From Olavius sp. associated proteobacterium Delta 1 (GTDB taxonomy: Bacteria; Desulfobacterota; Desulfobacteria; Desulfobacterales; JAFDCJ01), in assembly GCA_902749685.1 (NCBI GenBank), contig CACVKW010001023.1:1-64000 (forward strand): a DNA stretch of 64,000 bases, written 5' to 3'. Positions 26,219-35,414 of this stretch are shown one piece after another. The translations under genes were made by a program, and so were the position numbers. The first letter of the stretch is position 1. Each line of letters starts with the position of its first letter. A model generated the notes under the pieces. The model was not told where the DNA came from and searched no databases. It worked only from the letters and a program-made list of their open reading frames with translations.

Positions 26219-26435
26219 AGGTGGAATAGAATATTAAAGCGGATAAATCTTCATAATGCTGAAAAACTACCCTATCACCATTTATTCAGAAATGGCAGTA
26301 GGTTAAAATATGGCTTTAAGTTTTGGTCATTGAATATTTGAATTTGAGATTTGTTTGTTATTTGGTGCTTGTAATTTGTGATTTGGTGAAAACATAGACG
26401 GTTAAATGTAAACCATACATCAAGGTAGTCCAACA

Positions 26436-27254
26436 ATGTTGAAACTCATTGTGTGTATAAAGCAGGTCCCCATGGTCTCCGAGCTGCCATGGAATCCGAA
26501 AACGGGAACCTTGAAGCGCGAGCTGGCCGAAGGCATGATGAACCCGGCCTGTGCCCATGCGCTTGAGGCTGCTTTGCAGATAAAGAGCCGGCATAAATGT
26601 GAAATCACTGCCATCACAATGGGCCCGACCATGGCCGAGGAAGTTCTTTATGAAGCCATGGCCGTGGGGGCGGACCGCGGATTATTGCTGACAGATCCGG
26701 CATTTGCAGCCGCCGACACCTATGCCACCTCCTATACCCTTGCAAAAACTATCGAAAAACAATGTCCTGATTTTGATTTAATCCTTTGCGGCTGCTACAC
26801 CAGTGACAGCGAAACCGCCCAGGTCGGCCCCCAGCTCGCTGAAGAGTTGGATATTCCGGCCGCCGCCTATGTTGAAGACTTCGAGATTAAAGGCCGCACG
26901 GTTCGCATGCAGCGCGTCTCCGACAACTTTTTGGAGATCATGGAAATGAAGCTGCCCGGACTGGTCACCATCATGACCCGCTCCTATGCGCCGCGCTACC
27001 CTTCACTGGAGGGCCTGGCCAATGCCTATGACCGCCCGCAAATCAAAATGCTGGGCGCCAAAGATATCGAGCTGGATTTAAATAAAATCGGCCGCAAGGG
27101 CTCCCCGACCCAAATTATCAATGTGTACTCGCCCACCGCCGAGAATAAAAATGTCGTCTTAAAGGGCACGGCCAAGATAGTGGTCAACGCAATTTTCGAC
27201 AACTACGGGGAAAAAATAAGCGGCGCCATAGGAAAAGATCTGAAGAAAATGTAG
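26436..27254 (+). CDS. etfB: Electron transfer flavoprotein beta subunit
   Basis: A 272-residue EtfB: MLKLIVCIKQVPMVSE start, ALEAALQIK, ITMGPTMAEEVLYEAMAVGADRGLLLTD near residue 62 and the SDSETAQVGPQLAEEL region that contacts nucleotide. It pairs with EtfA encoded 345 bases downstream to carry electrons from the acyl-CoA dehydrogenase just upstream. Whether it is a simple or bifurcating ETF is not settled. Confidence 0.92.
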   Translation: MLKLIVCIKQVPMVSELPWNPKTGTLKRELAEGMMNPACAHALEAALQIKSRHKCEITAITMGPTMAEEVLYEAMAVGADRGLLLTDPAFAAADTYATSYTLAKTIEKQCPDFDLILCGCYTSDSETAQVGPQLAEELDIPAAAYVEDFEIKGRTVRMQRVSDNFLEIMEMKLPGLVTIMTRSYAPRYPSLEGLANAYDRPQIKMLGAKDIELDLNKIGRKGSPTQIINVYSPTAENKNVVLKGTAKIVVNAIFDNYGEKISGAIGKDLKKM

Positions 27255-27598
27255 CGGTAAGTTGAACAGCGAATCACGCTGAAGACGTGATCTAAAGACC
27301 CAGAATATCGGATACTGAATATCGAATGTCGAAGTAAGGACATTCATCAGGACTAAGTAACGAGGACTGAGTTAAAAAGAGTTCGGACGATTGAAACTGC
27401 CATCCGCTCCGTCCTCAGTCCTCAGCTCTCATCTCTTTTTCATTTAGACTGAGCGAAGCGATTCCAGCCTTCGAAATTCGATATTCGATATTCTGCGGTT
27501 CTGCGGTTCGCTTTTCCCTTTACCCTGAACCCTGAACCTTGAATCCTTAACCTCTGAACTTTGAACCCTGAACCTTTGAACCTCTGAACCGTGAAGAG
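27255..27598. repeat. Repeat-filled spacer between etfB and etfA
   Basis: No gene. It contains CAGAATATCGGATACTGAAT (about 27300), ATTCGATATTCTGCGGTTC (about 27476), and, from about 27515 to 27598, a degenerate 8-10 bp tandem array of CCCTGAACC, CTTTGAACC and CTCTGAACC-type units. The array runs into the ribosome-binding region of etfA. Confidence 0.6.
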
Positions 27599-28618
27599 AT
27601 GAACCAAGAAAAACGATCCATATGGGTTTTTGCCGACTATCGAAATTACTTCCAGAACCGGGTAACACTTCAACTTCTGGCCAAAGCCAATGACCTGGCA
27701 CCCAATCTAAATGCCGAAGTCTGTGCCGTGGTGTTCGGTTTCGAGACTGACGAATATGTGGCTGAATACATTGCCCATGGTGCGCACAAAGTTCTGGTCG
27801 TTGAAGATGCCGCCCTGAAACAGTACAGCGTGGAAAAATACACTATCTTAATGGAAAAACTTGCCGGGCAGTATCAGCCGGAAATTATCCTGATCGGAGC
27901 CACATCCTTTGGCCGGGAATTTGCGCCCCGGGTTGCCAAACGCCTTGGAACCGGCCTGACAGCCGACTGTATCGGGCTGGAGATCACCGAAGACGGCAAC
28001 CTGCTGCAAATCGCGCCCTCATTCGGCGGCAATCTCATTGCTGAAATTATCACGCCCCGCCATCGCCCTCAAATGGCCACGGTGCGTCCCGGAACTTTCC
28101 AGGAGATCCCGCATGATGATTCCCTGCACGGCGAAGTCGTGCACCTGCCGATGCCTAAAAAACTGCCCAAAGATCGCTTGCGTCTGGTTGCCTATGAACG
28201 CCAGCCGGTGCGCGACCAGCGCCTCGAAGAGGCCAGGATCGTCGTGTGCGGTGGGCGCGGCATGGGCAGCAAATTGAAGTTTAAAAAAATATCCGAGCTG
28301 GCCCAGCTGCTCTCAGGTGAAGTCGGTGCTACCCGGCCGATCGTTTACGCCGGTTGGGTGGATGAGGACGCCCTGGTCGGCCAGGCCGGCAAAAACATCA
28401 AACCCCAGGTTCTATTTTCCTTCGGCATCAGCGGCGCCATCCAGCACACCGCCGCCCTTGCCGATGCCGATTTTATCATCGCGGTGAATAAAAATCCCAA
28501 TGCCACCATGATGAAAATGGCGGATGTCGCTGTCGTGGCCGACGCCAACCAGGTCTGCGCAGCCCTGATCAAAGGGTTGAAGGAACGGATTCAGAGTAAA
28601 TCCGATTATTCTGAGTAG
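27599..28618 (+). CDS. etfA: Electron transfer flavoprotein alpha subunit
   Basis: A 339-residue EtfA. The C-terminal FAD domain shows ARIVVCGGRGMGSKLKF near residue 215, GATRPIVYAGWVDEDALVGQ, FSFGISGAIQHTAAL and FIIAVNKNPNATMMKMADVAVVAD, all standard FAD contacts. ATG 27599 follows GAAGAG. Partner of EtfB upstream. Confidence 0.92.
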   Translation: MNQEKRSIWVFADYRNYFQNRVTLQLLAKANDLAPNLNAEVCAVVFGFETDEYVAEYIAHGAHKVLVVEDAALKQYSVEKYTILMEKLAGQYQPEIILIGATSFGREFAPRVAKRLGTGLTADCIGLEITEDGNLLQIAPSFGGNLIAEIITPRHRPQMATVRPGTFQEIPHDDSLHGEVVHLPMPKKLPKDRLRLVAYERQPVRDQRLEEARIVVCGGRGMGSKLKFKKISELAQLLSGEVGATRPIVYAGWVDEDALVGQAGKNIKPQVLFSFGISGAIQHTAALADADFIIAVNKNPNATMMKMADVAVVADANQVCAALIKGLKERIQSKSDYSE

Positions 28619-28684
28619 AGTGACCTAAATTGGCAGTTTAGCCGACATTCAACCCCTTAAGGCCGCGGATAAATCCCATCCCCC

Positions 28685-28726
28685 TTGACACAGGAATCCA
28701 TATAGGTTACTGTCTAGACTGTCTAG
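28685..28726 (+). promoter_or_regulatory. Promoter and operator of toxin-antitoxin pair 1
   Basis: TTGACA (28685-28690), a 17-bp spacer and TACTGT (28708-28713). It is followed by the palindrome CTAGAC-T-GTCTAG (28714-28726), which abuts the -10. Antitoxin binding here would block RNA polymerase, the usual autoregulation of Phd/YefM-type modules. Confidence 0.6.
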
Positions 28727-28764
28727 TCTAATAAAATCAAAAGCACTGGTTAGAGGGGGAAATT

Positions 28765-29016
28765 ATGATGGAACATTGGCAGCTACAAGATGCTAAAAAC
28801 CGATTCAGCGAAGTCGTTCAAAAAGCACTTGAGCATGGACCACAATTAATTACACGCAGGGGAAAAAAAACCGTTATTATCATGTCAGTTGAGGATTATC
28901 AGCAATTAACCAAACCCAAAATGGACATTGTCGATTTCTTTAGCAAGTCACCTTTAAAGGGCATTAAAATCGATCTAACAAGGGATAAAGATATCGGAAG
29001 GGAGATTGATCTTTGA
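28765..29016 (+). CDS. Phd/YefM family antitoxin
   Basis: An 83-residue antitoxin with the family N-terminus WQLQDAKNRFSEVVQKAL and TRRGKKTVIIMSVEDYQQL near residues 31-50. The C-terminal tail should wrap the toxin. Translation could begin at either of two adjacent ATGs. It overlaps the toxin start by four bases. The palindrome upstream is its likely operator. Confidence 0.88.
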   Translation: MMEHWQLQDAKNRFSEVVQKALEHGPQLITRRGKKTVIIMSVEDYQQLTKPKMDIVDFFSKSPLKGIKIDLTRDKDIGREIDL

Positions 29017-29432
29017 ACTATTTATTGGATACCTGCGTAATATCAGAAATGATCAAACCCAAACCCAGTTCAAAGGTAATTAAATGGTTGCGCTCTTGCC
29101 GGGATGAGAGCCTTTTTCTGAGTTCGTTGACGGTTGGTGAAATTCAAAAAGGCATATCAAAGCTTCCAAATTCGCGAAAAAAAAACAATCTTCAGGAATG
29201 GATGGATAAAGAACTGATCCGAAGATTTGATAAACGAATTCTGGGTATTGATTTTAAAGCCGCCCAAAAATGGGGTAAAATTCAGGCATCATCTGAATTG
29301 ACTGGAACTAAAATGCCGGTCATTGACAGTTTGATCGCTTCAATTGGAATTGTGCATGACATGACGGTGGTTACCCGAGATACTGGTGGTATGAAAAATA
29401 GTGGCGTAAGGCTATTTAATCCCTGGAAATGA
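29013..29432 (+). CDS. PIN-domain toxin (VapC/FitB-like)
   Basis: A 139-residue putative ribonuclease. It starts with TTG 29013, overlapping the antitoxin gene. Acidic active-site residues are present: Asp in YLLDTCVISE, Glu in SLTVGEIQKGI, Asp in MPVIDSLIASIGI and Asp in VVTRDTGG. The FNPW tail is typical of FitB-like VapC proteins. It looks intact. Confidence 0.88.
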   Translation: MNYLLDTCVISEMIKPKPSSKVIKWLRSCRDESLFLSSLTVGEIQKGISKLPNSRKKNNLQEWMDKELIRRFDKRILGIDFKAAQKWGKIQASSELTGTKMPVIDSLIASIGIVHDMTVVTRDTGGMKNSGVRLFNPWK

Positions 29433-29518
29433 ATTAGGGTGACACAATAAAATATTCGCCGCAAGAGATAGGCAACATTTGATTTCTTTCTCTCAAGATT
29501 ATACCAAAATTTGGTGGC

Positions 29519-29567
29519 TTGACATGGGTTGCACCTGGTATTACAATGGCGACATCACAATAATACC
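29519..29567 (+). promoter_or_regulatory. Promoter and operator of toxin-antitoxin pair 2
   Basis: TTGACA (29519-29524), 17 bp, TACAAT (29542-29547). An inverted repeat GGTATTA (29537-29543) / TAATACC (29561-29567) covers the -10, a fitting site for a ribbon-helix-helix antitoxin dimer pair. Confidence 0.65.
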
Positions 29568-29588
29568 GCTGGGAATTAGAGGGAAAAA

Positions 29589-29828
29589 ATGAAAACAATT
29601 TCAGTGAAAGTTCCAGAAGGCTTGGACATTAAACTGACTGCTGTCGCTGCCAAGAGGCGTGAAAGCAAATCTGCCTTAATCCGTGCTGCCCTTGATAAAA
29701 TCGTCGAATCCAGTGATACAGTTACCCCTTATTCATGTTTTGATTTGGCAAAAGATTTGATCGGCTCTGTTGAAGGCCCTTCGGATCTTTCCTATAACAA
29801 GAAGCATTTAAAGGGTTATGGCCGGTGA
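29589..29828 (+). CDS. Ribbon-helix-helix antitoxin
   Basis: A 79-residue CopG-like protein. The N-terminal strand MKTISVKVPEGLDIKL and the helices AVAAKRRESKSALIRAALDKIV form the DNA-binding fold. GAGGGAAAAA precedes the ATG. The stop overlaps the toxin start (GTGA). Confidence 0.85.
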   Translation: MKTISVKVPEGLDIKLTAVAAKRRESKSALIRAALDKIVESSDTVTPYSCFDLAKDLIGSVEGPSDLSYNKKHLKGYGR

Positions 29829-30241
29829 AAGATAACATTATCCTGGACACGGGCCCCCTGATTGCCATTTTAAATCGCAGGGACAAATATCATCATTGGG
29901 CACTGGAGCATTGGAATCAAATCCAGCCATCCATGTTGACCTGTGAAGCCGTAATATCTGAAGCCTGTTTTTTACTGACGGGGACTGGCTCCGGTATCGA
30001 TTCGGTTATGCAAATGATCCAGCGCAAGATAATAGCGATCTCTTTTCATCTGGATGAGCATATTCAAACGGTTAAAAATCTGCTATTGAAATATCGATCG
30101 GTCCCAATTTCTTTAGCTGGTGCATGTTTGATAAAGATGAGCGAACTGCACCCGGAGAGCCGCATATTTACCCTGGACAGCGATTTTAATCTGTACCGCA
30201 AAAATAGGCGGCGCATAATCCCTACCATTATGCCTGAATAG
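29825..30241 (+). CDS. PIN-domain toxin with altered active site
   Basis: A 138-residue PIN protein starting at GTG 29825. It keeps Asp8 (ILDTGPLIAIL), Glu42 (CEAVISEACFLL), and Asp118/Asp120 (FTLDSDFNLYR). The position that is Asp in relatives (LADACL) is Gly99 here (SLAGACLIKM). Loss of one metal-binding acid may weaken or abolish nuclease activity. It is coupled to the ribbon-helix-helix antitoxin. Confidence 0.85.
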   Translation: MKDNIILDTGPLIAILNRRDKYHHWALEHWNQIQPSMLTCEAVISEACFLLTGTGSGIDSVMQMIQRKIIAISFHLDEHIQTVKNLLLKYRSVPISLAGACLIKMSELHPESRIFTLDSDFNLYRKNRRRIIPTIMPE

Positions 30242-30262
30242 GCATATCAAGAGAGCCTTTCC

Positions 30263-32836
30263 GTGGAAAACGACCCCCCCGGGCATACCCTGCACGCCAA
30301 ATCCGGAGCCCTTGCTTCCAGAGGCACCCTGGGTACCTTTGCCGGTGTCTTCACACCAAGTGTCCTAACCATCCTGGGCATTATTTTATTTCTCAGGCTG
30401 GGTTTTGTGGTCGGCAACGCCGGGCTGGGTCCGGCACTGCTGATCCTGCTTTTAGCCAACGGCATTTCCGTGCTGACCAGTGTGTCTCTTTCAGCCATTG
30501 CCACCAACCTGAAGGTTAAAGGGGGCGGCGATTACTACGTGATATCGCGCACCCTGGGACATGAATTTGGTGGTGCCATCGGCCTAGTGGTTTTCCTGGC
30601 ACAATCCGTTTCAATTGCATTTTATTGCCTTGGCTTCGGCGAAGTCATCGCGTATCTGGTTCAGACCGACATAATTTATCTGCCCCAGATTATTGCGGTA
30701 TCGGCGGTTTCTTTTCTGTTTATCTTCGCCTGGCTGGGAGCGGATTGGGCCACAAAGTTTCAATATGTGGTCATGGCGGTTTTGTTTGCAGCGATCATTT
30801 CATTTTTTATCGGTGGTTTTATCCGCTGGGATGCGGAACTGCTGGCAAAGAATTGGTCATCACCTCAAACAGGCCTGAATTTCTGGGTATTATTTGCGAT
30901 TTTTTTTCCGGCCGTCACCGGTTTCACCCAGGGTGTGAGCATGTCGGGGGATTTAAAAGATCCCGGCCAAAGCCTGCCCCGCGGAACGTTTGCAGCGGTG
31001 GGCGTGTCCATCGTCGTCTACTTTCTATCCTCGGTATTATTTGCCGCCGCTTTGCCGGCTGATGTGATGATCAGCGATTATGGGGCCATGAAGAAAGTGG
31101 CCTTGTTTGGTACTCTCATAACCGCCGGTGTCATTGCCGCAACCCTGTCTTCCGCCATGGCATCTTTTTTAGGTGCCCCCCGCATTCTGCAGTCCCTGGC
31201 CGCTGATCGAATTTTCCCTTTTCTGAATCCATTTGCGAAGGGCTCGGGGCCCGCCTCAAATCCCAGACGCGGCGTTTTACTTTCGGCAGGAATTGCATAC
31301 GCAACGGTCGCATACGGTCAACTCAACCTGATTGCACCGGTGGTGTCGATGTTTTTTTTAATTTCTTACGGCCTGTTAAATTACGCCACCTATTTTGAAG
31401 CGCGATCACAAAGTCCGTCCTTTCGCCCCCGATTTCGCTACTTTAATAAGTGGCTGAGTCTGGCCGGTGCCCTGGCATGTTTGGGGGCCATGTTGGCCGT
31501 TGATCTAGCCGCAGGTGTCGTTGCCCTAGCCGTTCTGTTTGCTATTTTTCAATATCTCAAGCGTACCGCCGGCCCCGCTCGCTGGGCGGACAGCCGCCGC
31601 TCCTATCATCTTCAGTTGATCCGGGAGAATCTTCTGGCAGCCGCCAGCAACCCTGAACATCCACGTTACTGGCGCCCTCAAATTCTGGCATTTTCCGATA
31701 ATCCTGAACGCCGGGCTCAGTTGCTGCGCTTTTCTTCCTGGGTCGAGGGCGAAAGCGGCCTGACAACCGCAGTTCGTTTGCTGGAAGGCGAAGGGGTTAA
31801 AATGCGGAAATTAAAACAGGAGGCCGAAGAAGAGCTTCAGCGTGATTTGATAAAAAAAGGCTTCAGTGCGTTTCCCCTGGTAGTGGTGGCTCCGAACCTG
31901 CGATCCAGTTTTCAATCCATTGTACAAGCTTACGGTGTTGGCGCGCTAAAAGCCAACACCATTCTGCTGAACTGGCTGGGGCAGTCGCCGAATCGAATCC
32001 TGAATTTGCAGGATCAAAACTATATCAGAAATTTGCGAGCGGCACGTCTTTATGACTGCAACCTCGTTATCCTGGATGCCAAACCGGATAAATGGACCGC
32101 CCTGACAAAAACCGATAGTAAAGACCTTACGGTCGATGTCTGGTGGCGGGACGATGCCACAAGTCGTCTGATGCTTCTGATGGCTTATTTGATGACGCGC
32201 AGTGACTTTTGGAGCAATGCCAGGATTCGTTTACTGGCCGTGGGTTCCAGCCAATCCGAATGTCAGACCACCGAATGTCTGCACCAAATGCTCGAAGAAG
32301 TACGCATCGAGGCTGAGCCCGAAATTATTGAAACCGCGGATGATGATGTGGTTGCTGAATATTCAGCGGATTCTTCCCTTGTTTTTCTGCCATTCAGGTT
32401 GATAAACAATCGGGTCGCCGACACGTTCGGCAAACCGGTGGAGGACAGCCTGTTCCTTTTGCCGGTGGTCGCAATGGTCATGGCTGCCGAAGACATTGAA
32501 TTAGATGCCGAGCCTGAAGCAGGCGAAGCCGGTGAGAAGGCGCAGGTTATGGATGCGCTGGAAGCGGCTCAAAAAAAAGAAAAAGAAGCCCTCAAAGAGG
32601 CTGAAAAAGCAGTCGAAGCGGCGGAGACGACCAGAAAAAAAGCTGAAGAAATAAAAAAAGACCCTGAAGCTGCCGATCCGGCAACTGTCCAAAAAACCGC
32701 CAAGAAGGCCGAGGAAGCTGAAAAGCAGGCCGGCAAACTGGCCCGCAAAGCCGCCAAAGCAACTGCCAAGGCCGGAACCGCTGTCAAGGAGGCGCAGGAC
32801 GCCGGAGTCTTGCCGCAAGAGCCTGAAAAAGAATAG
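30263..32836 (+). CDS. Cation-chloride cotransporter-like APC permease
   Basis: An 857-residue membrane protein starting at GTG 30263. About twelve membrane segments span residues 25-430, with the family entry motif GTFAGVFTPSVLTILGIILFLRLGFVVG and the loop NLKVKGGGDYYVISRTLGHEFG. A soluble domain of about 300 residues follows, as in SLC12/CCC transporters. The last 100 residues are an Ala/Lys/Glu-rich coiled-coil tail not typical of the family. Likely moves cations with chloride or amino acids across the inner membrane; the substrate is not known. It is flanked by toxin-antitoxin pairs. Confidence 0.78.
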   Translation: MENDPPGHTLHAKSGALASRGTLGTFAGVFTPSVLTILGIILFLRLGFVVGNAGLGPALLILLLANGISVLTSVSLSAIATNLKVKGGGDYYVISRTLGHEFGGAIGLVVFLAQSVSIAFYCLGFGEVIAYLVQTDIIYLPQIIAVSAVSFLFIFAWLGADWATKFQYVVMAVLFAAIISFFIGGFIRWDAELLAKNWSSPQTGLNFWVLFAIFFPAVTGFTQGVSMSGDLKDPGQSLPRGTFAAVGVSIVVYFLSSVLFAAALPADVMISDYGAMKKVALFGTLITAGVIAATLSSAMASFLGAPRILQSLAADRIFPFLNPFAKGSGPASNPRRGVLLSAGIAYATVAYGQLNLIAPVVSMFFLISYGLLNYATYFEARSQSPSFRPRFRYFNKWLSLAGALACLGAMLAVDLAAGVVALAVLFAIFQYLKRTAGPARWADSRRSYHLQLIRENLLAAASNPEHPRYWRPQILAFSDNPERRAQLLRFSSWVEGESGLTTAVRLLEGEGVKMRKLKQEAEEELQRDLIKKGFSAFPLVVVAPNLRSSFQSIVQAYGVGALKANTILLNWLGQSPNRILNLQDQNYIRNLRAARLYDCNLVILDAKPDKWTALTKTDSKDLTVDVWWRDDATSRLMLLMAYLMTRSDFWSNARIRLLAVGSSQSECQTTECLHQMLEEVRIEAEPEIIETADDDVVAEYSADSSLVFLPFRLINNRVADTFGKPVEDSLFLLPVVAMVMAAEDIELDAEPEAGEAGEKAQVMDALEAAQKKEKEALKEAEKAVEAAETTRKKAEEIKKDPEAADPATVQKTAKKAEEAEKQAGKLARKAAKATAKAGTAVKEAQDAGVLPQEPEKE

Positions 32837-32899
32837 CTGAGTTGAGCATGGATTAGTGCGGTGGGGGTACTTGATACAGGCTCATTTTCAAGAACTTTT

Positions 32900-33101
32900 T
32901 CAACGCAAAATTATTAATTTAGTTTTCTGGGCGATCATGTCAAAATTTTTGTCACGATGGAGCAGGCCTTTGACAAGATGCTGGAAAGACTTCGCGGAAT
33001 CGGGCCTGAAGGATTCAATCCAGGCCGAGGTATCAATGATGACTTTATCCATCTTTCCTCATTTCTTCAAGCTCCTTCGTTGAGTACCCGAACTCGTAAT
33101 T
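32900..33101 (-). pseudogene. vapBC toxin-antitoxin relic
   Basis: On the minus strand, a 50-codon frame (ATG 33052 to TGA 32900) joins a PIN N-terminus (MDKVIIDTSAWIESFRP) directly to a PIN C-terminus (LLHRDKNFDMIAQKTKLIIL). About 70-80 middle residues are missing, including acidic active-site positions. Just upstream and overlapping by 8 bases is the last part of its antitoxin (FGYSTKELEEMRKDG), which lacks its start. An internal deletion is the simplest explanation. Confidence 0.75.
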
Positions 33102-33112
33102 TCATTTATTGA

Positions 33113-33164
33113 TTGACTATCATCTTTTTTTGTGGCATAAATTAATATGTTAAATAAAATGCCA
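33113..33164 (+). promoter_or_regulatory. Promoter and operator of toxin-antitoxin pair 3
   Basis: TTGACT (33113-33118), 17 bp, CATAAA (33136-33141). An inverted repeat TGGCAT (33133-33138) / ATGCCA (33159-33164) covers the -10. Layout parallels the other two toxin-antitoxin promoters. Confidence 0.5.
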
Positions 33165-33178
33165 TAGGAATTAATGCT

Positions 33179-33418
33179 ATGCAAAAATCAAAAAAAATTC
33201 CAATTCAAATTTATCTGAATCCCGATCAATTTAAAATGATTGACCTTTTATCTAAAGCCAGAAACACGTCTAAGGCTGCCACAATTCGAAATTGTATTGC
33301 TAAATATCTTGAGAGTCTTCCCCTGGAAAATGACCCCGCTCTGAATCTTATGAATCTGGGTGCTTCGGGTAAAAAGGACATAGCGGCCAAGCATGATGAC
33401 TATCTGATTGAATCGTAA
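33179..33418 (+). CDS. Ribbon-helix-helix antitoxin
   Basis: A 79-residue CopG-like protein: the strand KIPIQIYLNPDQFKMIDLL followed by SKARNTSKAATIRNCIAKYL. AGGA stands before the ATG. It is separated from the toxin gene by 14 bases. Its C-terminal acidic stretch (KHDDYLIES) is the probable toxin-binding part. Confidence 0.83.
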   Translation: MQKSKKIPIQIYLNPDQFKMIDLLSKARNTSKAATIRNCIAKYLESLPLENDPALNLMNLGASGKKDIAAKHDDYLIES

Positions 33419-33432
33419 AGGCGAAATCCCGA

Positions 33433-33849
33433 ATGAAAAACAGTACCATATTTGTCGACACGGGTGCGTGGTATGCGTTGGCCGACAGAACCGATCAGCA
33501 TCATACGCGAGCCGTTAAAAAATATCCGGCTCTATTGAAACAGTATCCTCATCTAACGACGACAAACCTCGTAGTTGCTGAAACTTACAGTTTAATCCGC
33601 CGCGCACTGGGATATCAACCCGCTGTCTCTTTTTTGAACAATCTCTCATCGAGTCCACGGATAACTAAGATTTACTCGGACACCGTATTGGAATTCCAAG
33701 CAGAGAAAATATTAGAAAAGTACCAAGATCAAGATTTCAGCTACACCGATGCTGTCAGTTTTGCCGCAATGCGAGAATTAAAAATCGCAAAAGCCTTCGC
33801 TTTTGATAGCCATTTTGCGACTGCAGGTTTCGTAACTATTCCGGCATAG
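33433..33849 (+). CDS. PIN-domain toxin
   Basis: A 138-residue PIN protein. The four acidic residues are in place: Asp9 (IFVDTGAWYALAD), Glu in LVVAETYSLIRRAL, Asp in FSYTDAVSFAAM and Asp in AFAFDSHFATAGF. It appears intact and pairs with the upstream ribbon-helix-helix protein. Confidence 0.87.
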   Translation: MKNSTIFVDTGAWYALADRTDQHHTRAVKKYPALLKQYPHLTTTNLVVAETYSLIRRALGYQPAVSFLNNLSSSPRITKIYSDTVLEFQAEKILEKYQDQDFSYTDAVSFAAMRELKIAKAFAFDSHFATAGFVTIPA

Positions 33850-33974
33850 ATTACGAAAAAGCCAAGACTTCTTCGGATTTCATCCTTAAAAGTTCCGAAT
33901 TCAGCATACTTGCCGCGACATAGCCTTGGCGACGGCGGGTCCGAAATCCGACTTCAAATATCCGTGTCCCATTT

Positions 33975-35414
33975 TTACAGTTTCGCCACCCGCCCCAGTT
34001 TGGTAGGCCTGAGCTTCGGCGCCGGCACCGGCACCTCCTGCTCGATTACACGCATGATTTTCCATTTACCGCCGAGGAACCGAAGATAAAAAACCACGCC
34101 GAGCAAAGTGACATAGGCCGTTGCCAGCACCCAGGCAAACATCAGTCCGAATTCGAAAACTTCAATGACAAGATAAACCGGAACAATTAGCACGAAGACC
34201 GAAAGAAGCACCGACACGAACATCACATAGCGGGTATCGCCGGCGCCTTTTATGGCGGAGCAGAAGATTATGTTCATCGCATCGAATATAGAATATACCG
34301 CGACGAAACGCAGTAATACGATACTGTATCGATAAATCTCGTTAAAAGTCTGCGGATCGGCCTGATGCGCAAAGGGTGCGACAAAAATATCAGGCACCAG
34401 CACATAGGCCGCACCAATGGCGATCATGTAGGCCAGCGTCAGGTGAAATCCCGAATAAGCAGCCGACTGGGCCAGACCGGGTTTGTCGGCGCCCAGGTAC
34501 TGACCGACCAGCACGGATATGGCAATGCCGAATCCAATCATCGGCATAAAGGCCAGGGTATTGATATTGAATGCGATATTCGTGGCGGCCAGGCTGGCGG
34601 TCCCCAGGCGACCGACAACCAGAACAAACCCGGTAAAACCGGTCATCTCCAGGAAAAACTGGACACCGGATGGAAACCCGTAGCGCAGCAACCGGATAAA
34701 AAGCTCGCTGTCAAATCGCCAGCCTTTGAGGGTGTAATAGGTTCGGTTGGTATTCCCGCCGGCTAAAACCGCCAAAAACAGGAGAAACGAGAACACACCG
34801 GCTGCCACAGTGGCAATAGCCGCACCTTTAATTCCCAGTTCCGGGAAACCCCAGTGTCCGAATACAAGCGCATAATCAAGGATGAGATTGACGACCGTCG
34901 TAAAAACATTGATCCACATCACGGGCCAGGTTTTACCCCGGCCGCTGAAAAATCCGGAGAGTGCATAAGACGCAATGTAAAAACCGCCACCCAGGCAAAG
35001 GATCCGGAAATATTCCACTTCATTTTGTTGGACCAGTGGGCTGTGTCCCACCAGGCTGAAAATAGGCTCGGCAAAGGGTATGGCTATCAGGATCAACAGC
35101 CCCCCGATCAAAGACATATAGACTCCCTGCCAGAGCACGGGCCCGATGCGATGATACCGTTTGGCACCATAATATTGAGCCACAAAGGTACTGAGATAAC
35201 CGGCTGTGCCCATGAAGATACTGACCATCGAAAAGTGAAGCATACCGGCCGGCATGGCCGCCGCAATAGTCTCCGGCGAATACCAGGCCAGAAACATCCG
35301 GTCCACAAAGTGCTGCACCGACCAGCTCGCCGTACTCAGAATCAACGGGATGGCGACAACGAGCACTTGCCGGTAGCCCGCTTCAACTTGCCATCGGTTT
35401 TTTAGATACTGCAT
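33975..35414 (-). CDS. MATE family efflux transporter
   Basis: A 479-residue inner-membrane exporter with about twelve hydrophobic segments in two similar halves (for example WSVQHFVDRMFLAWYSPETIAAAMPAGML near residue 30 and FNINTLAFMPMIGFGIAISVLVGQYLGA near residue 275). Such proteins expel drugs or metabolites using a Na+ or H+ gradient. The signature residues are typical. It is a single gene, convergent with toxin-antitoxin pair 3. Confidence 0.9.
   Translation of the reverse strand: MQYLKNRWQVEAGYRQVLVVAIPLILSTASWSVQHFVDRMFLAWYSPETIAAAMPAGMLHFSMVSIFMGTAGYLSTFVAQYYGAKRYHRIGPVLWQGVYMSLIGGLLILIAIPFAEPIFSLVGHSPLVQQNEVEYFRILCLGGGFYIASYALSGFFSGRGKTWPVMWINVFTTVVNLILDYALVFGHWGFPELGIKGAAIATVAAGVFSFLLFLAVLAGGNTNRTYYTLKGWRFDSELFIRLLRYGFPSGVQFFLEMTGFTGFVLVVGRLGTASLAATNIAFNINTLAFMPMIGFGIAISVLVGQYLGADKPGLAQSAAYSGFHLTLAYMIAIGAAYVLVPDIFVAPFAHQADPQTFNEIYRYSIVLLRFVAVYSIFDAMNIIFCSAIKGAGDTRYVMFVSVLLSVFVLIVPVYLVIEVFEFGLMFAWVLATAYVTLLGVVFYLRFLGGKWKIMRVIEQEVPVPAPKLRPTKLGRVAKL

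Noticed and set aside
3395..27598. CRISPR-like array from the recurring AATATCGA words
   Set aside because: Copies are scattered kilobases apart, vary in orientation and have no regular spacers; no cas genes are present.
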